A stretch of 64,000 bases of DNA from an uncultured Acinetobacter sp. (GCA_913777945.1 CAJYTY010000032.1:141050-205049); one strand, 5' to 3'; positions 42,775-54,057 are shown, counted from the stretch's first letter. Program-made: numbers and translations. The notes: a model not told the origin generated them from the sequence alone.

Positions 42775-44667
42775 TTAGGACAATAACTTCAAACTAATCT
42801 GTTTTGTTAATTCATTTAATTGTTGACGTAAATTGCGTGATTCAATGAGTGAGATAGGTGATCTCAGTTTTAATTTTAAATATTTTTCTTGTAGATTTAA
42901 TGAAAAGTCCTTAGCCAATTTATCAGCAATCTCAGGTGCTTGAGTTAATGACTCAATATTAGTTCTCTGCATAACATCGGCAATCTCATTACTATAACGA
43001 CTACATGCACCGAGTACGTAATAGGTTGCTAATTCCTGATCATCCGGTAAATCATCAAATACAATATTGAGCACTGCTAAAACTTTAGCCAGCAGCTCAG
43101 TTTGGTCAATCACTGCCAGTAATTCTTCAAAATGAATATAGAGAAATGGGTGATGCATTAAAATTGCGATTGCAAAATCTTCATCTTTGGTTTGAATATT
43201 AAAAGATAAAGAGGCATCGTGGCTGATTTGAGGGGTAAAGCGTTTGCCTAGACCGAGTTTCTCACGGAAAGACTGACTCAGCAGATAACGGAATGAGCCA
43301 TGTTTAGGTAATAACTCTGTTAATTCACGTAGTTCTCCCATGACTAAACTTTTACCTTCAGGCGTGCTAACGTCATGTTGCCCTGTTAAATGGGCAAACA
43401 CAAAATCAGATAAAAGTGGTGCCTGTTGTAATAATTTTTGGAAGTTTTCTAAGCCTTCACGACGAATCAATGAGTCTGGATCATGTTCATTCGGAAGCAC
43501 AAAGAATTTTAATTCACGACCATCATTGAGTAAGGGTAGCGCAATTTCTAAGGTGCGTCGTGCTGCTTTCTGTCCAGCAGAATCCCCATCAAACGCAATG
43601 GTAATACGAGAATTTTGTTTAAATAAGGTGGTTAAATGATCCGCATTACTGGCTGTTCCCAGTGTTGCGACAGCACCGTTGATACCATATTGCTGCAATG
43701 CAATCACGTCCATATAGCCTTCGACCATTAACCAATCGTTGGCTTTGAGTTTACGACCCTCATATAAACCATAAAGCAATTGATTCTTGTGAAATACCTC
43801 TGAGTCTGGTGAGTTAATATATTTAGGTTTAATTTCATCATTGAGCGCACGACCACCAAAACCAACCACGCGACCTTTATGATCGCGGATCGGAAAAATT
43901 ACCCGCTCACGTAATAAATCAAAATCTCGACCGCTATCACTAGAACGAATCAAACCCAACTGTTTCAAACCTTCAATATCTTGTGGGAAGGCTTTTTCTA
44001 AATGCTGCCAATCCTCTGGTGCATAACCCAAACGCCAAAATTGAATCGTTTGTGCCGATAAGCCACGTTGCTTAAAATAATTTTGTGCTTTTTGATTCAT
44101 TGGGAGTTGGCGTTCATAAAACTGAGCAACATTTTCCAATAAGTCATAGAGATTACCTTCTTGAACTTGTTCATCCATATAAAAGGATGGATCAAATTGA
44201 GCAAAAGGATCATCCATAACGCGATCTATATCGACAAAATGCCCATCTATAAATTCGTCTGCTACAGAAATAGGTGCTAGATTTTCAGCGACTGACGTGT
44301 TTGTTGGTTGAGCCGCTGCAATTTGTTGAGGACTACGTTTATAAGAAAGTTTTTTATTGTCGTGATTATCTTTCGGTAATTCGATGCCTGTCTGATTAGA
44401 CAAGTCTTTCATCACATCGACAAAGTTACGACTATCAATGTCCATGAGGAAGCGAATCGCATTTCCATTAGCTTGACACCCAAAGCAATGGTAATACTGC
44501 TTATCTCTATATACATGGAATGATGGAGATTTTTCCTGATGGAATGGACAACAGCCCGAGTAAGTACGCCCAGTCTTTTTTAACTTCACACGTTGACCGA
44601 TTAAATCGACGATATCAGTTCGATCTAAGATTTGATCAATCGTATGTTGTGGAATTGCCATGTGCAT
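42775..44667 (-). CDS. dnaG: DNA primase
   Basis: CCPFHQEKSPSFHVYRDKQYYHCFGCQANGN zinc domain; EGYMDVIAL TOPRIM; start may be MAIPQHTID at 44661. Confidence 0.95.
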   Translation of the reverse strand: MHMAIPQHTIDQILDRTDIVDLIGQRVKLKKTGRTYSGCCPFHQEKSPSFHVYRDKQYYHCFGCQANGNAIRFLMDIDSRNFVDVMKDLSNQTGIELPKDNHDNKKLSYKRSPQQIAAAQPTNTSVAENLAPISVADEFIDGHFVDIDRVMDDPFAQFDPSFYMDEQVQEGNLYDLLENVAQFYERQLPMNQKAQNYFKQRGLSAQTIQFWRLGYAPEDWQHLEKAFPQDIEGLKQLGLIRSSDSGRDFDLLRERVIFPIRDHKGRVVGFGGRALNDEIKPKYINSPDSEVFHKNQLLYGLYEGRKLKANDWLMVEGYMDVIALQQYGINGAVATLGTASNADHLTTLFKQNSRITIAFDGDSAGQKAARRTLEIALPLLNDGRELKFFVLPNEHDPDSLIRREGLENFQKLLQQAPLLSDFVFAHLTGQHDVSTPEGKSLVMGELRELTELLPKHGSFRYLLSQSFREKLGLGKRFTPQISHDASLSFNIQTKDEDFAIAILMHHPFLYIHFEELLAVIDQTELLAKVLAVLNIVFDDLPDDQELATYYVLGACSRYSNEIADVMQRTNIESLTQAPEIADKLAKDFSLNLQEKYLKLKLRSPISLIESRNLRQQLNELTKQISLKLLS

Positions 44668-44736
44668 TTAACCATTTTGGACTGAGAGATAATATCTTCG
44701 TTGAAGTCAGTGTGTCAGAATTCATTGTTGCATAAA

Positions 44737-44772
44737 ATGAAAAACAGGCAAGGGTAGACTTGCCTGTTTTGT
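44737..44772 (-). terminator. bamD terminator
   Basis: AAAACAGGCAAGGGTAGACTTGCCTGTTTT. Confidence 0.75.
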
Positions 44773-44790
44773 GGTTTTGATTATTACAAA

Positions 44791-45870
44791 TTAATTTGCA
44801 GCATCAGCCCCCGAAGTTTCTTTGGTCTCAGGCTTATCTAATAGCCCGAAGCTTAAACGGTTCATCCAACTTGGTTTATCGGTTGGTTCATCAATAGGAG
44901 CAGAATCGATTTCTTCGGTTGTCGGTTTATCTAATAAACCAAGGCTCAAACGATTTGTTAAGCTGCGTTGCTCAGTTTCACCATTTGTTTGTTCTTTTAC
45001 TTGTACCGTTTTAGATTCACGACCAAGCAAGCCTAAAGTGGCACGATTGACCCAACTACCTTCTTTACGAGCAGCACGAAGATTTACTTCACCATTTGCC
45101 TTAACTAAATTTGGATAGTTCAGTTTTAAAAGATCAATATATTGTTGAGACGTGGCTTGATCGCCTAATTTTTGGTAGCTATAAGCTAATGTTGCAAGTG
45201 CTTCAGGTGTTTGTGGTGTTTGAGGGTAGTGTTCAATCACCCATTGTGCGCGTTCAGCAGCAGCCAACCATGCTTTACGTTGAATATTGAAACGCGCCGC
45301 ATTCATTTCACTTTCAGCCAATTCTTGACCGATAAATTTCATACGTTGTGCAGCATCTACTGAATATTGGCTACTTGGGAAACGACGAATCAAATCTACA
45401 AAGTTTTGATAAGCAACTTTAACGTAGCTCACATCACGATGTGATTGTTGTAATGACGTATAACGAATCAAACTGTCGTAATTCATTTCCATATTGGCTA
45501 CACCTCGAACATAGTAGGCGTAATCAACATTTGGATGTTGTGGATTTAAACGAATGAAACGATCTGCCAGTGCAATCGTACCTTCATAATCTTTTTGTTT
45601 AAATTTGGCGTAGAGGAGTTCAAGTTGTGCTTGTTGAGTGTATTGTCCAGTTGGATAATACGTATCTATCGCTTCAAGTGATTTAACAGCATCGGTATAT
45701 TGATTACGTTCAAGTGATTTTTGTGCTTTTTCAAAATAGACTTGTTCACTTGACTGTGGGCCTTTATCAACCACTTCTTTTTTGCTTGGATTACTGCTAC
45801 AACCAACAAATACAGACGCTACGCCTAAAGATAAAGCCAATATGGTAATTTTATAATGGGGTAGCGACAT
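44791..45870 (-). CDS. bamD: Outer membrane assembly lipoprotein BamD with repeat-bearing C-terminal extension
   Basis: Lipobox FVGCSS; TPR-like YFEKAQKSLERNQYTDAVKSLEAIDTYYPTGQYTQQAQLELLYAKFKQKDYEGTIALADRFIRLNPQHPNVDYAYYVRG; divergent from rluD. Confidence 0.93.
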   Translation of the reverse strand: MSLPHYKITILALSLGVASVFVGCSSNPSKKEVVDKGPQSSEQVYFEKAQKSLERNQYTDAVKSLEAIDTYYPTGQYTQQAQLELLYAKFKQKDYEGTIALADRFIRLNPQHPNVDYAYYVRGVANMEMNYDSLIRYTSLQQSHRDVSYVKVAYQNFVDLIRRFPSSQYSVDAAQRMKFIGQELAESEMNAARFNIQRKAWLAAAERAQWVIEHYPQTPQTPEALATLAYSYQKLGDQATSQQYIDLLKLNYPNLVKANGEVNLRAARKEGSWVNRATLGLLGRESKTVQVKEQTNGETEQRSLTNRLSLGLLDKPTTEEIDSAPIDEPTDKPSWMNRLSFGLLDKPETKETSGADAAN

Positions 45871-45941
45871 AAAAATTCCTCTGCTTTTGGGACAATAAGC
45901 TACAATGGTGCTATTAAACCATTTTTGTATCGATCATCAAA

Positions 45942-46991
45942 ATGACTTCAACACAATCTTCCAATTCAAACCTTTCTGAGACAGATTTCTTACTTGAAGA
46001 TTCTGTCGATGCAGATAATCATAATTCTGATGCAACTGCAACACGTTTATCGTTGCAAATTCAACTCGATGAAGAGTATCTAGGTCAGCGTATTGATCAG
46101 GTTGCTGCATTGGTTTGGAGCGAGTTCTCTCGTGAAAAGCTCAAGCAATGGATGAAAGATGGGCATCTGTTGGTAAATGGTAACATTGTAAAACCTAAAT
46201 ATCGTTGCGAAGGCAATGAATTGCTTACGCTGAATGTTGAGTTAGAAGCCCAAACCTCGAGCCAACCTGAAAACATTCCCCTCAATATTGTCTATGAAGA
46301 CGATGATATTATTGTGATTAATAAAGAAGTTGGCATGGTGGTTCATCCAGGTGCTGGCAATCCTACAGGTACCTTAGTCAATGCTTTGCTTTATCATGCA
46401 CCGAAACTGGCTGAGCTTTCACGTGCAGGTTTAGTACATCGTATTGATAAAGACACCAGCGGTTTATTGGTTGTTGCAAAAACATTGGAAGCCCAATTTT
46501 CTCTCAGTAAACAACTTGCGAAAAAAACCGTTTATCGTGTTTATGATTTAGTTGCATATGGAAATATTATTGCGGGTGGCACGATTGATGAGCCAATTAA
46601 ACGTCACCCAATTGATCGCGTCAAAATGGCGATCTTACCGGGTGGACGTGATGCAGTAACGCATTACAATGTGAAAGAGCGTTTCCGCGACTTTACTCGT
46701 ATTCAGGCTCAACTTGAAACAGGACGGACTCATCAAATTCGTGTGCATTTTAGTTATCTTGGACATGGTTTGGTAGGTGATCCTGTTTATGTCAATCGTG
46801 TTCGTTTTCCTGCTGGTGCATCAGAAGTCTTAATTGACATGCTACGCAGTTTTAAACGTCAAGCTTTACATGCAGCAAAATTAGGTTTAGTGCATCCGCG
46901 TACTGGTGAAGAAATGATGTTTGAAGCGCCATGGCCAGAGGATTTCACTCAATTGGTTGAAGTACTTCGCCAAGAGAATGAAGCGTATTAA
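45942..46991 (+). CDS. rluD: 23S rRNA pseudouridine synthase RluD
   Basis: S4 domain plus HRIDKDTSGLLVVAKT. Confidence 0.94.
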   Translation: MTSTQSSNSNLSETDFLLEDSVDADNHNSDATATRLSLQIQLDEEYLGQRIDQVAALVWSEFSREKLKQWMKDGHLLVNGNIVKPKYRCEGNELLTLNVELEAQTSSQPENIPLNIVYEDDDIIVINKEVGMVVHPGAGNPTGTLVNALLYHAPKLAELSRAGLVHRIDKDTSGLLVVAKTLEAQFSLSKQLAKKTVYRVYDLVAYGNIIAGGTIDEPIKRHPIDRVKMAILPGGRDAVTHYNVKERFRDFTRIQAQLETGRTHQIRVHFSYLGHGLVGDPVYVNRVRFPAGASEVLIDMLRSFKRQALHAAKLGLVHPRTGEEMMFEAPWPEDFTQLVEVLRQENEAY

Positions 46992-47076
46992 AAAGTTCTC
47001 TTTAAATAAGGGGAGATGTGTTGAGCTTCTCCCGTTCAAAAGCTAAGGGATATATTCTGGTAAGAGGACGGATTTT

Positions 47077-47817
47077 ATGGAATTTGTACAAGGTTTGCCC
47101 AAAGGGGTATATGTTGGGCAAACAGGTATTCAGCATCCTCAAACGATTGCAACTCAAAATGAAAATCTATCAGGATTTAATCTGGCTTTGCACGTGAATG
47201 ACGATGCACAACGTGTTCAGCAACATCGGATGCTATTGTTGAATGAGTTGTCTGCATTTGGTGTAGATAAAATCACGTGGATGACACAAACGCATAGCAG
47301 CATTTGTCATACCATTAACGAGCAAATTCCATTTATTGCACTTGAAGGTGATGGCTTAGTCACACAGCGCGCAGGTCATGCCTTAATGATGATGACTGCT
47401 GATTGTTTGCCTATTGTTTTGGGTAATAACGAAGGTACAGAAGTCGCTAATCTGCACGCAGGTTGGCGTGGTTTGGCTAATGGAATTGTCGAAAATACCG
47501 TGACTGAAATGAAATCTCAGCCAACTTGGGCGTGGTTAGGCGCTGCGATCAGCCAACCTTGCTTTGAAGTCGGGGCTGAAGTAAAAGCCATTTTCTGTGA
47601 GAAATATCCTGAATTAGCCGTTGCTTTTATTTCGGGTCAAATTGAAGGTAAATATCAGGCTGATTTGTATGCAATTGCCCGATTTATTTTAAACAGTTTA
47701 GGTGTAGAAACAGTATTGGGTGGTGATCAATGTTCGTATCAACAAGACCAAGATTACTTTTCTTATCGACGTGATGCAAAAACGGGGCGGATGGCGACCT
47801 TTGTATTTATGCAATAA
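47077..47817 (+). CDS. pgeF: PgeF/YfiH family polyphenol oxidase (laccase domain)
   Basis: MMTADCLPIVLGN, NLHAGWRGLANGI. Confidence 0.93.
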   Translation: MEFVQGLPKGVYVGQTGIQHPQTIATQNENLSGFNLALHVNDDAQRVQQHRMLLLNELSAFGVDKITWMTQTHSSICHTINEQIPFIALEGDGLVTQRAGHALMMMTADCLPIVLGNNEGTEVANLHAGWRGLANGIVENTVTEMKSQPTWAWLGAAISQPCFEVGAEVKAIFCEKYPELAVAFISGQIEGKYQADLYAIARFILNSLGVETVLGGDQCSYQQDQDYFSYRRDAKTGRMATFVFMQ

Positions 47818-47900
47818 ATCATATGTGGAGTATTGTTGATTCACCTTATGATATTCAAAAATGTTAAACTTGATTTAATTCATTGGTTTTTAAATTCTCC

Positions 47901-48473
47901 ATGTCTGTTATTGAGCAAATTACTCCCCAAATCAAAGTTTGTGTGATTTACCATAGTCCTTATGGGCACACAGCTAAGGTTGCACAACATATCGCACATG
48001 GCGCTGAACAAGCGGGAGCCGAAGTGCATCTACTTTCTGTGGCTGCACCGCAATGGGATTTATTAGATCAAGCAGATGTAATCGTGATGGGATGTCCAAC
48101 CTATATGGGGAGTCTTACATCAGCATTGAAACAGTTCATGGAAGATTCTTCTAAACGCTGGTTGGCACGTACATGGCAGGGGAAATTGGCTGCTGGTTTT
48201 ACTAACGGTGGTGGCCTCAGCGGAGACAAATTGGCGGTATTACAGCAAATTAATTTATTTGCGATGCAACATGGCATGTTATGGGCTGGTTTGCCATTTA
48301 TGCCAACAGGAAGAAGCCCATTGGATATTAATCGGATGTCGAGCTTTCTGGGTTTAATGACGCAGTCCGATAATGCTAGCGTTGAAATTACACCGCCCGA
48401 AGGGGATTTAGAAACTGCACGCAAGTTTGGCAAATATTTGGCTGAACTGCGATTAAAACATGTAGTGATTTAA
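47901..48473 (+). CDS. Flavodoxin family / NAD(P)H:quinone oxidoreductase-like
   Basis: VCVIYHSPYGHTAKVAQHIAHGA, GCPTYMGSLTSALKQFMED; start moved to MSVIEQ. Confidence 0.9.
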   Translation: MSVIEQITPQIKVCVIYHSPYGHTAKVAQHIAHGAEQAGAEVHLLSVAAPQWDLLDQADVIVMGCPTYMGSLTSALKQFMEDSSKRWLARTWQGKLAAGFTNGGGLSGDKLAVLQQINLFAMQHGMLWAGLPFMPTGRSPLDINRMSSFLGLMTQSDNASVEITPPEGDLETARKFGKYLAELRLKHVVI

Positions 48474-48485
48474 TACTTCATAATA

Positions 48486-48512
48486 AAAAACCTCCGATTC
48501 GGAGGTTTTTTA
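48486..48512. terminator. Bidirectional terminator
   Basis: AAAAACCTCCGATTCGGAGGTTTTTT. Confidence 0.85.
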
Positions 48513-48989
48513 CTATTTATGCAACATTCGTGCTTTATCTCTTTGCCAATCACGATCTTTTTCAGTTGCACGTTTGTCGTGTAATTGCTTACCTTTAACA
48601 AGTGCGATTTCTAGCTTAACCAAATGACCTTTCCAATAACATGCTAAAGGTACACATGAATAGCCTTTTTGATTGACGGCACCCAAAAGTTTTTCTAGTT
48701 CGCGACGAGAAAGTAATAACTTACGTGTTCGTGTAGATTCAGGAACCACATGCGTTGATGCCGATAATAACGGCTGAATTTGCGAACCGAATAAGAAGGC
48801 TTCACCATTTTTAAAAATGACATAACTTTCGGACAGAGTCATACGACCTGCACGTAAAGACTTAACCTCCCAACCTTGGAGGGACATGCCTGCTTCAAAT
48901 TTTTCTTCGATAAAGTAATCGTGACGCGCTCTTTTATTTTGAGCAATCGTGCCACCATTATGTTTTTTTACTACTGTTGCTTGCGCCAT
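48513..48989 (-). CDS. smpB: SsrA-binding protein
   Basis: [41 protein letters not shown]. Confidence 0.95.
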   Translation of the reverse strand: MAQATVVKKHNGGTIAQNKRARHDYFIEEKFEAGMSLQGWEVKSLRAGRMTLSESYVIFKNGEAFLFGSQIQPLLSASTHVVPESTRTRKLLLSRRELEKLLGAVNQKGYSCVPLACYWKGHLVKLEIALVKGKQLHDKRATEKDRDWQRDKARMLHK

Positions 48990-49081
48990 AATTCAAACTT
49001 CCACAATTACATATATTGTGCCGTAAAATGCAATCTTTTTCCATCGTTTAGCAATTTCGCGTTTAGAGCTAAATTTGTTAA

Positions 49082-49609
<528 letters not shown>

Positions 49610-49873
49610 ATGTCTCTTTATATTACTGATGAATGCATTAACTGTGATGTTTGTGAGCCAGTATGCCCCAATGAAGCCATTTATATGGGGGAACTGATTT
49701 ATGAAATTAACCCTGCACTTTGTACAGAGTGCATTGGGCATCATGATCAGCCACAGTGTCAGTTATTTTGTCCAGTTGATTGTATTCCGCTTGATCCTCA
49801 GTATGTCGAGTCACAAGATGAGTTGATGGCAAAATATAAAAAATTAACTGCACAAAAAAATGCGAGCAATTAA
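49610..49873 (+). CDS. YfhL family 4Fe-4S dicluster ferredoxin
   Basis: CINCDVCEPVCPNEAIYMG, CTECIGHHDQPQCQLFCPVDCI. Confidence 0.93.
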   Translation: MSLYITDECINCDVCEPVCPNEAIYMGELIYEINPALCTECIGHHDQPQCQLFCPVDCIPLDPQYVESQDELMAKYKKLTAQKNASN

Positions 49874-49899
49874 TTTCTAACTTTGATAATATGCGCCAC

Positions 49900-50251
<352 letters not shown>

Positions 50252-50272
50252 TCAAATTTTTTGAAATTGTGC

Positions 50273-50301
50273 TTGACGTGTGTATTGAAAGTTAAGATAA
50301 T
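50273..50301 (+). promoter_or_regulatory. Sigma70 promoter of tRNA-Met copy 1
   Basis: TTGACG-N17-GATAAT followed by GCGC. Confidence 0.75.
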
Positions 50302-50316
50302 GCGCCCACAGTTTTC

Positions 50317-50393
50317 GGCTATGTAGCTCAGTTGGTTAGAGCACCGCACTCATAATGCGGGGGTCACAAGTTCAAGTCTCGTCATAGCCACCA
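50317..50393 (+). tRNA. tRNA-Met (CAT), copy 1
   Basis: GGCTATG...CATAGCCACCA, anticodon loop CTCATAA. Confidence 0.95.
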
Positions 50394-50400
50394 TTTTATA

Positions 50401-50428
50401 GACCACGCTCCTGCGTGGTCTTTTTTTA
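50401..50428 (+). terminator. Terminator of tRNA-Met copy 1
   Basis: GACCACGCTCCTGCGTGGTCTTTTTTT. Confidence 0.85.
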
Positions 50429-50544
50429 TTTGAACTTTTTTTAATTAATTTTTCTGTTTGAGAGAAGATTTGTTGAAAAGTAATCAAATAAAAATTAAAA
50501 GCACAAAAACTGTCCATATGTTTCATGTTTTCAATGCCATACAC

Positions 50545-50573
50545 TTGACCTGTTGTATAGAAAACTAGATAAT
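50545..50573 (+). promoter_or_regulatory. Sigma70 promoter of tRNA-Met copy 2
   Basis: TTGACC-N17-GATAAT followed by GCGC. Confidence 0.75.
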
Positions 50574-50588
50574 GCGCACACAGTTTAC

Positions 50589-50665
50589 GGCTATGTAGCT
50601 CAGTTGGTTAGAGCACCGCACTCATAATGCGGGGGTCACAAGTTCAAGTCTCGTCATAGCCACCA
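50589..50665 (+). tRNA. tRNA-Met (CAT), copy 2
   Basis: Identical 77-nt sequence to copy 1. Confidence 0.95.
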
Positions 50666-50672
50666 TTTTATA

Positions 50673-50700
50673 AACCACGCTCCTGCGTGGTTTTTTTTAT
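50673..50700 (+). terminator. Terminator of tRNA-Met copy 2
   Basis: AACCACGCTCCTGCGTGGTTTTTTTT. Confidence 0.8.
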
Positions 50701-50884
50701 GTGCTTTCATTGGCTACTCAACTTATCCTGTATCAACTGAATATTATTTATAGATTTAAGGTAAAAAAGAATAGCCATCAGGTTTTCTGATGGCTTCAGT
50801 TGATTAGCTTTAATGTGATTGAATTAGAAAATTAAAGAGATATATTAATTTAGCCTCAATATATCTCAGTAGAAAAAATAATAA

Positions 50885-51916
50885 TTATAAATGCTTTTCA
50901 ATCGTCGCTAGAGTTTGATGACTTTCATAAAAAGGTTTTACGATCATGGTGATAATAGGTTCCAATACACCATGTTCATCTAAGGCTACAACGACTTTAG
51001 GATAAAAACGTACAGCTTCATTTTGAAGATCCGATTCTTCAATCCCAATCGCAGCAAATACATCCTCTAAACTTTCGTCTTCATAAAAATCGTAAAAGAC
51101 TTTTACTCCATATAGAATCAGATCTTGAATATAGGAAGACTGGCGTAGCTCTTTCCAGTATTCATAAATCATTACAAAGAATTCTTCAACATCCAGAGGT
51201 GTGACTTGTTTGGTGTATTCAGATAAAGGTTTAGCTTTATTATCTTCCCAAATATTACGCGCCAGACTCTCTAAGTCATCGTTTGAAAGTAAGCTTAAAT
51301 CGGCAAGTTGTTCTTGGATAAAGCGAGCAATACTTTCTTCGATTTTCTGTTCAATGCGTTGTTGTTGACGATGTGAAAAAGTCTTTAGTTTCTGCTGCCA
51401 CTGATATTTGCTTTCAGAAATTTGTTCTTCGTCAGATTGTGAAAATAATTTTGGTAATTTATTTTGTAAAGTTGTGGTTGCAATATATTGGCATAATTGC
51501 TGAATTGAAGGACTTTCTTTCAAGAAGTGGTTTAAATAATGTCGAATATTTTCTAATTCGAGAAATTTAGATAACCACATTTCAAATTGGTGATCCGAAA
51601 AAACATCTTCTAAATGTGCTGAAGACTGCAAAGAAAAAACATGCAAGCGTTGAGCAATTTCACCAATAAACTCTAACAGTCCAGCACCAAGCTGCATTTC
51701 AAAGGCATAACGCTTAACAACTGCTTGGATTTGTTCAAGTTCTATTACTTCTTTCAGTTTGATATTTGGTGCATGTTGTAGAAACAACTGAATAAACTGC
51801 TGAAAGAACTCAGGAGAAAGCTGTGTAGTAAGCTGGTTTTTATAAAATGCCACTTGCTCAAGCATAAGTGCTTGAGCAAGTAATTGTGACTTTTCAGAAA
51901 CAATTTTTTCAGTCAT
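50885..51916 (-). CDS. Hypothetical protein, predicted largely helical
   Basis: Long ORF downstream of nadE; start taken at MTEKIVSEK, overlapping the nadE 3' end by 8 nt. Confidence 0.8.
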   Translation of the reverse strand: MTEKIVSEKSQLLAQALMLEQVAFYKNQLTTQLSPEFFQQFIQLFLQHAPNIKLKEVIELEQIQAVVKRYAFEMQLGAGLLEFIGEIAQRLHVFSLQSSAHLEDVFSDHQFEMWLSKFLELENIRHYLNHFLKESPSIQQLCQYIATTTLQNKLPKLFSQSDEEQISESKYQWQQKLKTFSHRQQQRIEQKIEESIARFIQEQLADLSLLSNDDLESLARNIWEDNKAKPLSEYTKQVTPLDVEEFFVMIYEYWKELRQSSYIQDLILYGVKVFYDFYEDESLEDVFAAIGIEESDLQNEAVRFYPKVVVALDEHGVLEPIITMIVKPFYESHQTLATIEKHL

Positions 51917-53534
51917 TCGCGGTCCATCCATTGACGATAGGGTAGCGTCGTTCGCGACTGAAAGCACGTGAACTAATACGTGGACCAATTGCACCCTGAC
52001 GACGCTTGTATTCATTACGATCAACTAAGCGTATTACTTTTTCAACCACATCAGCTTCGTAGCCTTTTGCAATTATGTCTGCTTGGCTAAGATCTTCTTC
52101 GATATAAGCGTACAGAATTGCATCAAGTACATCATAAGCAGGTAAAGAGTCTTGGTCTGTTTGATCTGGACGCAGTTCTGCTGAAGGTGGGCGAGTAATG
52201 ACACGCTCAGGGATCACAGGTGTTTCACTTAATGTATTACGGTATTTTGCTAATTCGAAGACGATGGTTTTATAGACATCTTTTAATACAGAAAAGCCAC
52301 CGACCATATCACCATACAGTGTGCAATAACCGACTGAAATTTCAGACTTGTTACCTGTTGAAAGTACAAGGTTGCCAAACTTATTTGATAAACCCATGAG
52401 CAGCGTACCACGGGTACGCGCTTGTAAGTTTTCTTCCGTTGCATCCGCTGGTGTGTTGCCAAAGAACGGGAATAGGGTCTGCATGAAGCTATTTACGATT
52501 GGGTGAATCTCTGCAATACCAAAAGTTACACCCATACGACGTGCTTGTTCTGTTGCATCTTCTACACTCATTTGAGAGGTGTAAGTATAAGGCATCATCA
52601 CGGCTTGTACTTTATCAGCACCAATTGCATCAACAGCAATAGCAAGTGTCAAGGCTGAATCGATTCCACCCGATAAGCCCAAGATCACACCAGGGAAACC
52701 CGAGCGTTGTACGTAGTCACGTGTTGCCATAACCAATGCTTGATAGATTTCGGCAAAAGTATCTAAAGTTGGGATGGCATTAGCAGTTTTAAACTGTTTT
52801 TGCTCTGCATCATATTCAGTCACATAAACAGATTCTTGAAAACTTGGTGCTTGTAATGCAAGTTCGCCATTTTTGTTACTAACAAAACTTGAACCATCAA
52901 AAATAAGATCGTCTTGTCCACCAACTTGATTGACATAAACAATATTCAGATTCAGTTGTTTTGCGAGTTCATTTAATGTTTGGATGCGATGCTGCGGTTT
53001 GCCAACTTCATATGGAGAAGCATTTAAGACAAGCACAGTTTCAACATTCAGTTGGCTAAGTTGTTTGACGGTATTCAGTGACCAAACATCTTCACAAATC
53101 AGCACACCAAACTTATGACCTAAATACTCAAAAACGAGATGTTGATGACCATCTTGGAAATAACGTTTTTCGTCAAATACGCCATAATTTGGTAAGTTCT
53201 GTTTGTTGTATATTCCTAAAACTTGCCCATCTTTAATCACTGCGGCTGAGTTGTAACGGTGACCATCTTCAGTTTGATGTACGAAACCGAATACCATGAC
53301 GATATCTTTTACTTCGCTTAATTGAGCGAACGCTTTTTGAGTGCGTTTTTGTAAATTTGGGCGAAGTAATAAGTCTTCAGCTGGGTAACCTAGCGTAGAA
53401 AGTTCAGGGAAGATGATCAGATCAGCCTGTTGTTGTTTCGCTAAATTTGCTTGCTCAACCATCTTTTGAGTATTTGCGTCAATATTGCCAATATGCGGAG
53501 AAAATTGAGCAAGGGCAATTTTAAAATTTTTCAT
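51909..53534 (-). CDS. nadE: Glutamine-hydrolysing NAD+ synthase
   Basis: N-terminal nitrilase-like amidase (ICEDVWS) plus LGLSGGIDSALTLAIA NAD synthase P-loop. Confidence 0.95.
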   Translation of the reverse strand: MKNFKIALAQFSPHIGNIDANTQKMVEQANLAKQQQADLIIFPELSTLGYPAEDLLLRPNLQKRTQKAFAQLSEVKDIVMVFGFVHQTEDGHRYNSAAVIKDGQVLGIYNKQNLPNYGVFDEKRYFQDGHQHLVFEYLGHKFGVLICEDVWSLNTVKQLSQLNVETVLVLNASPYEVGKPQHRIQTLNELAKQLNLNIVYVNQVGGQDDLIFDGSSFVSNKNGELALQAPSFQESVYVTEYDAEQKQFKTANAIPTLDTFAEIYQALVMATRDYVQRSGFPGVILGLSGGIDSALTLAIAVDAIGADKVQAVMMPYTYTSQMSVEDATEQARRMGVTFGIAEIHPIVNSFMQTLFPFFGNTPADATEENLQARTRGTLLMGLSNKFGNLVLSTGNKSEISVGYCTLYGDMVGGFSVLKDVYKTIVFELAKYRNTLSETPVIPERVITRPPSAELRPDQTDQDSLPAYDVLDAILYAYIEEDLSQADIIAKGYEADVVEKVIRLVDRNEYKRRQGAIGPRISSRAFSRERRYPIVNGWTAND

Positions 53535-54022
53535 TCAAACCTAATCCTAAGTCTTAACAAGTGCTGATATACAAGATTTTGATTTATATAAGTATAGTTT
53601 TAAAAACGTTTGTATATCATGGTGCTAAACATTCTGCATCTTAAAGAAAAATGACAAGTTCACTAATATATACTAAATGCACATTTTTCTGCGTAAAAAT
53701 AACAAGTTTTTCTGTATAAAATACGAAGATCTATGGATCAATCTGTGTATTTGAAGTTATCCATATCAATCTATTAGGCAAAAATTTCAAATTTTAGTGC
53801 TTTTGTATAATTTTTCATTTCATCTTTTCATACTTTGGTGACAGATTAATTACAGCAAATACAGATTTTTTTATACGCCAGACCTATTCAATCACCGATA
53901 AAATTTGCAAAAAAGATTAATTTATTGAGTGGTTTATTACTTTAAAAATAAATAAATTCAATGTCTTATGTTTTGTGATTGTTTTTTATACCATTCGTCG
54001 GGTAAATCTATTTATTGCTTGA

Positions 54023-54038
54023 GTGTACATTTGTGCAC
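54023..54038. promoter_or_regulatory. Palindromic site A upstream of small-ORF array
   Basis: GTGTACATTTGTGCAC, near palindrome. Confidence 0.5.
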
Positions 54039-54057
54039 TGCTATTATCCTAATTAAT

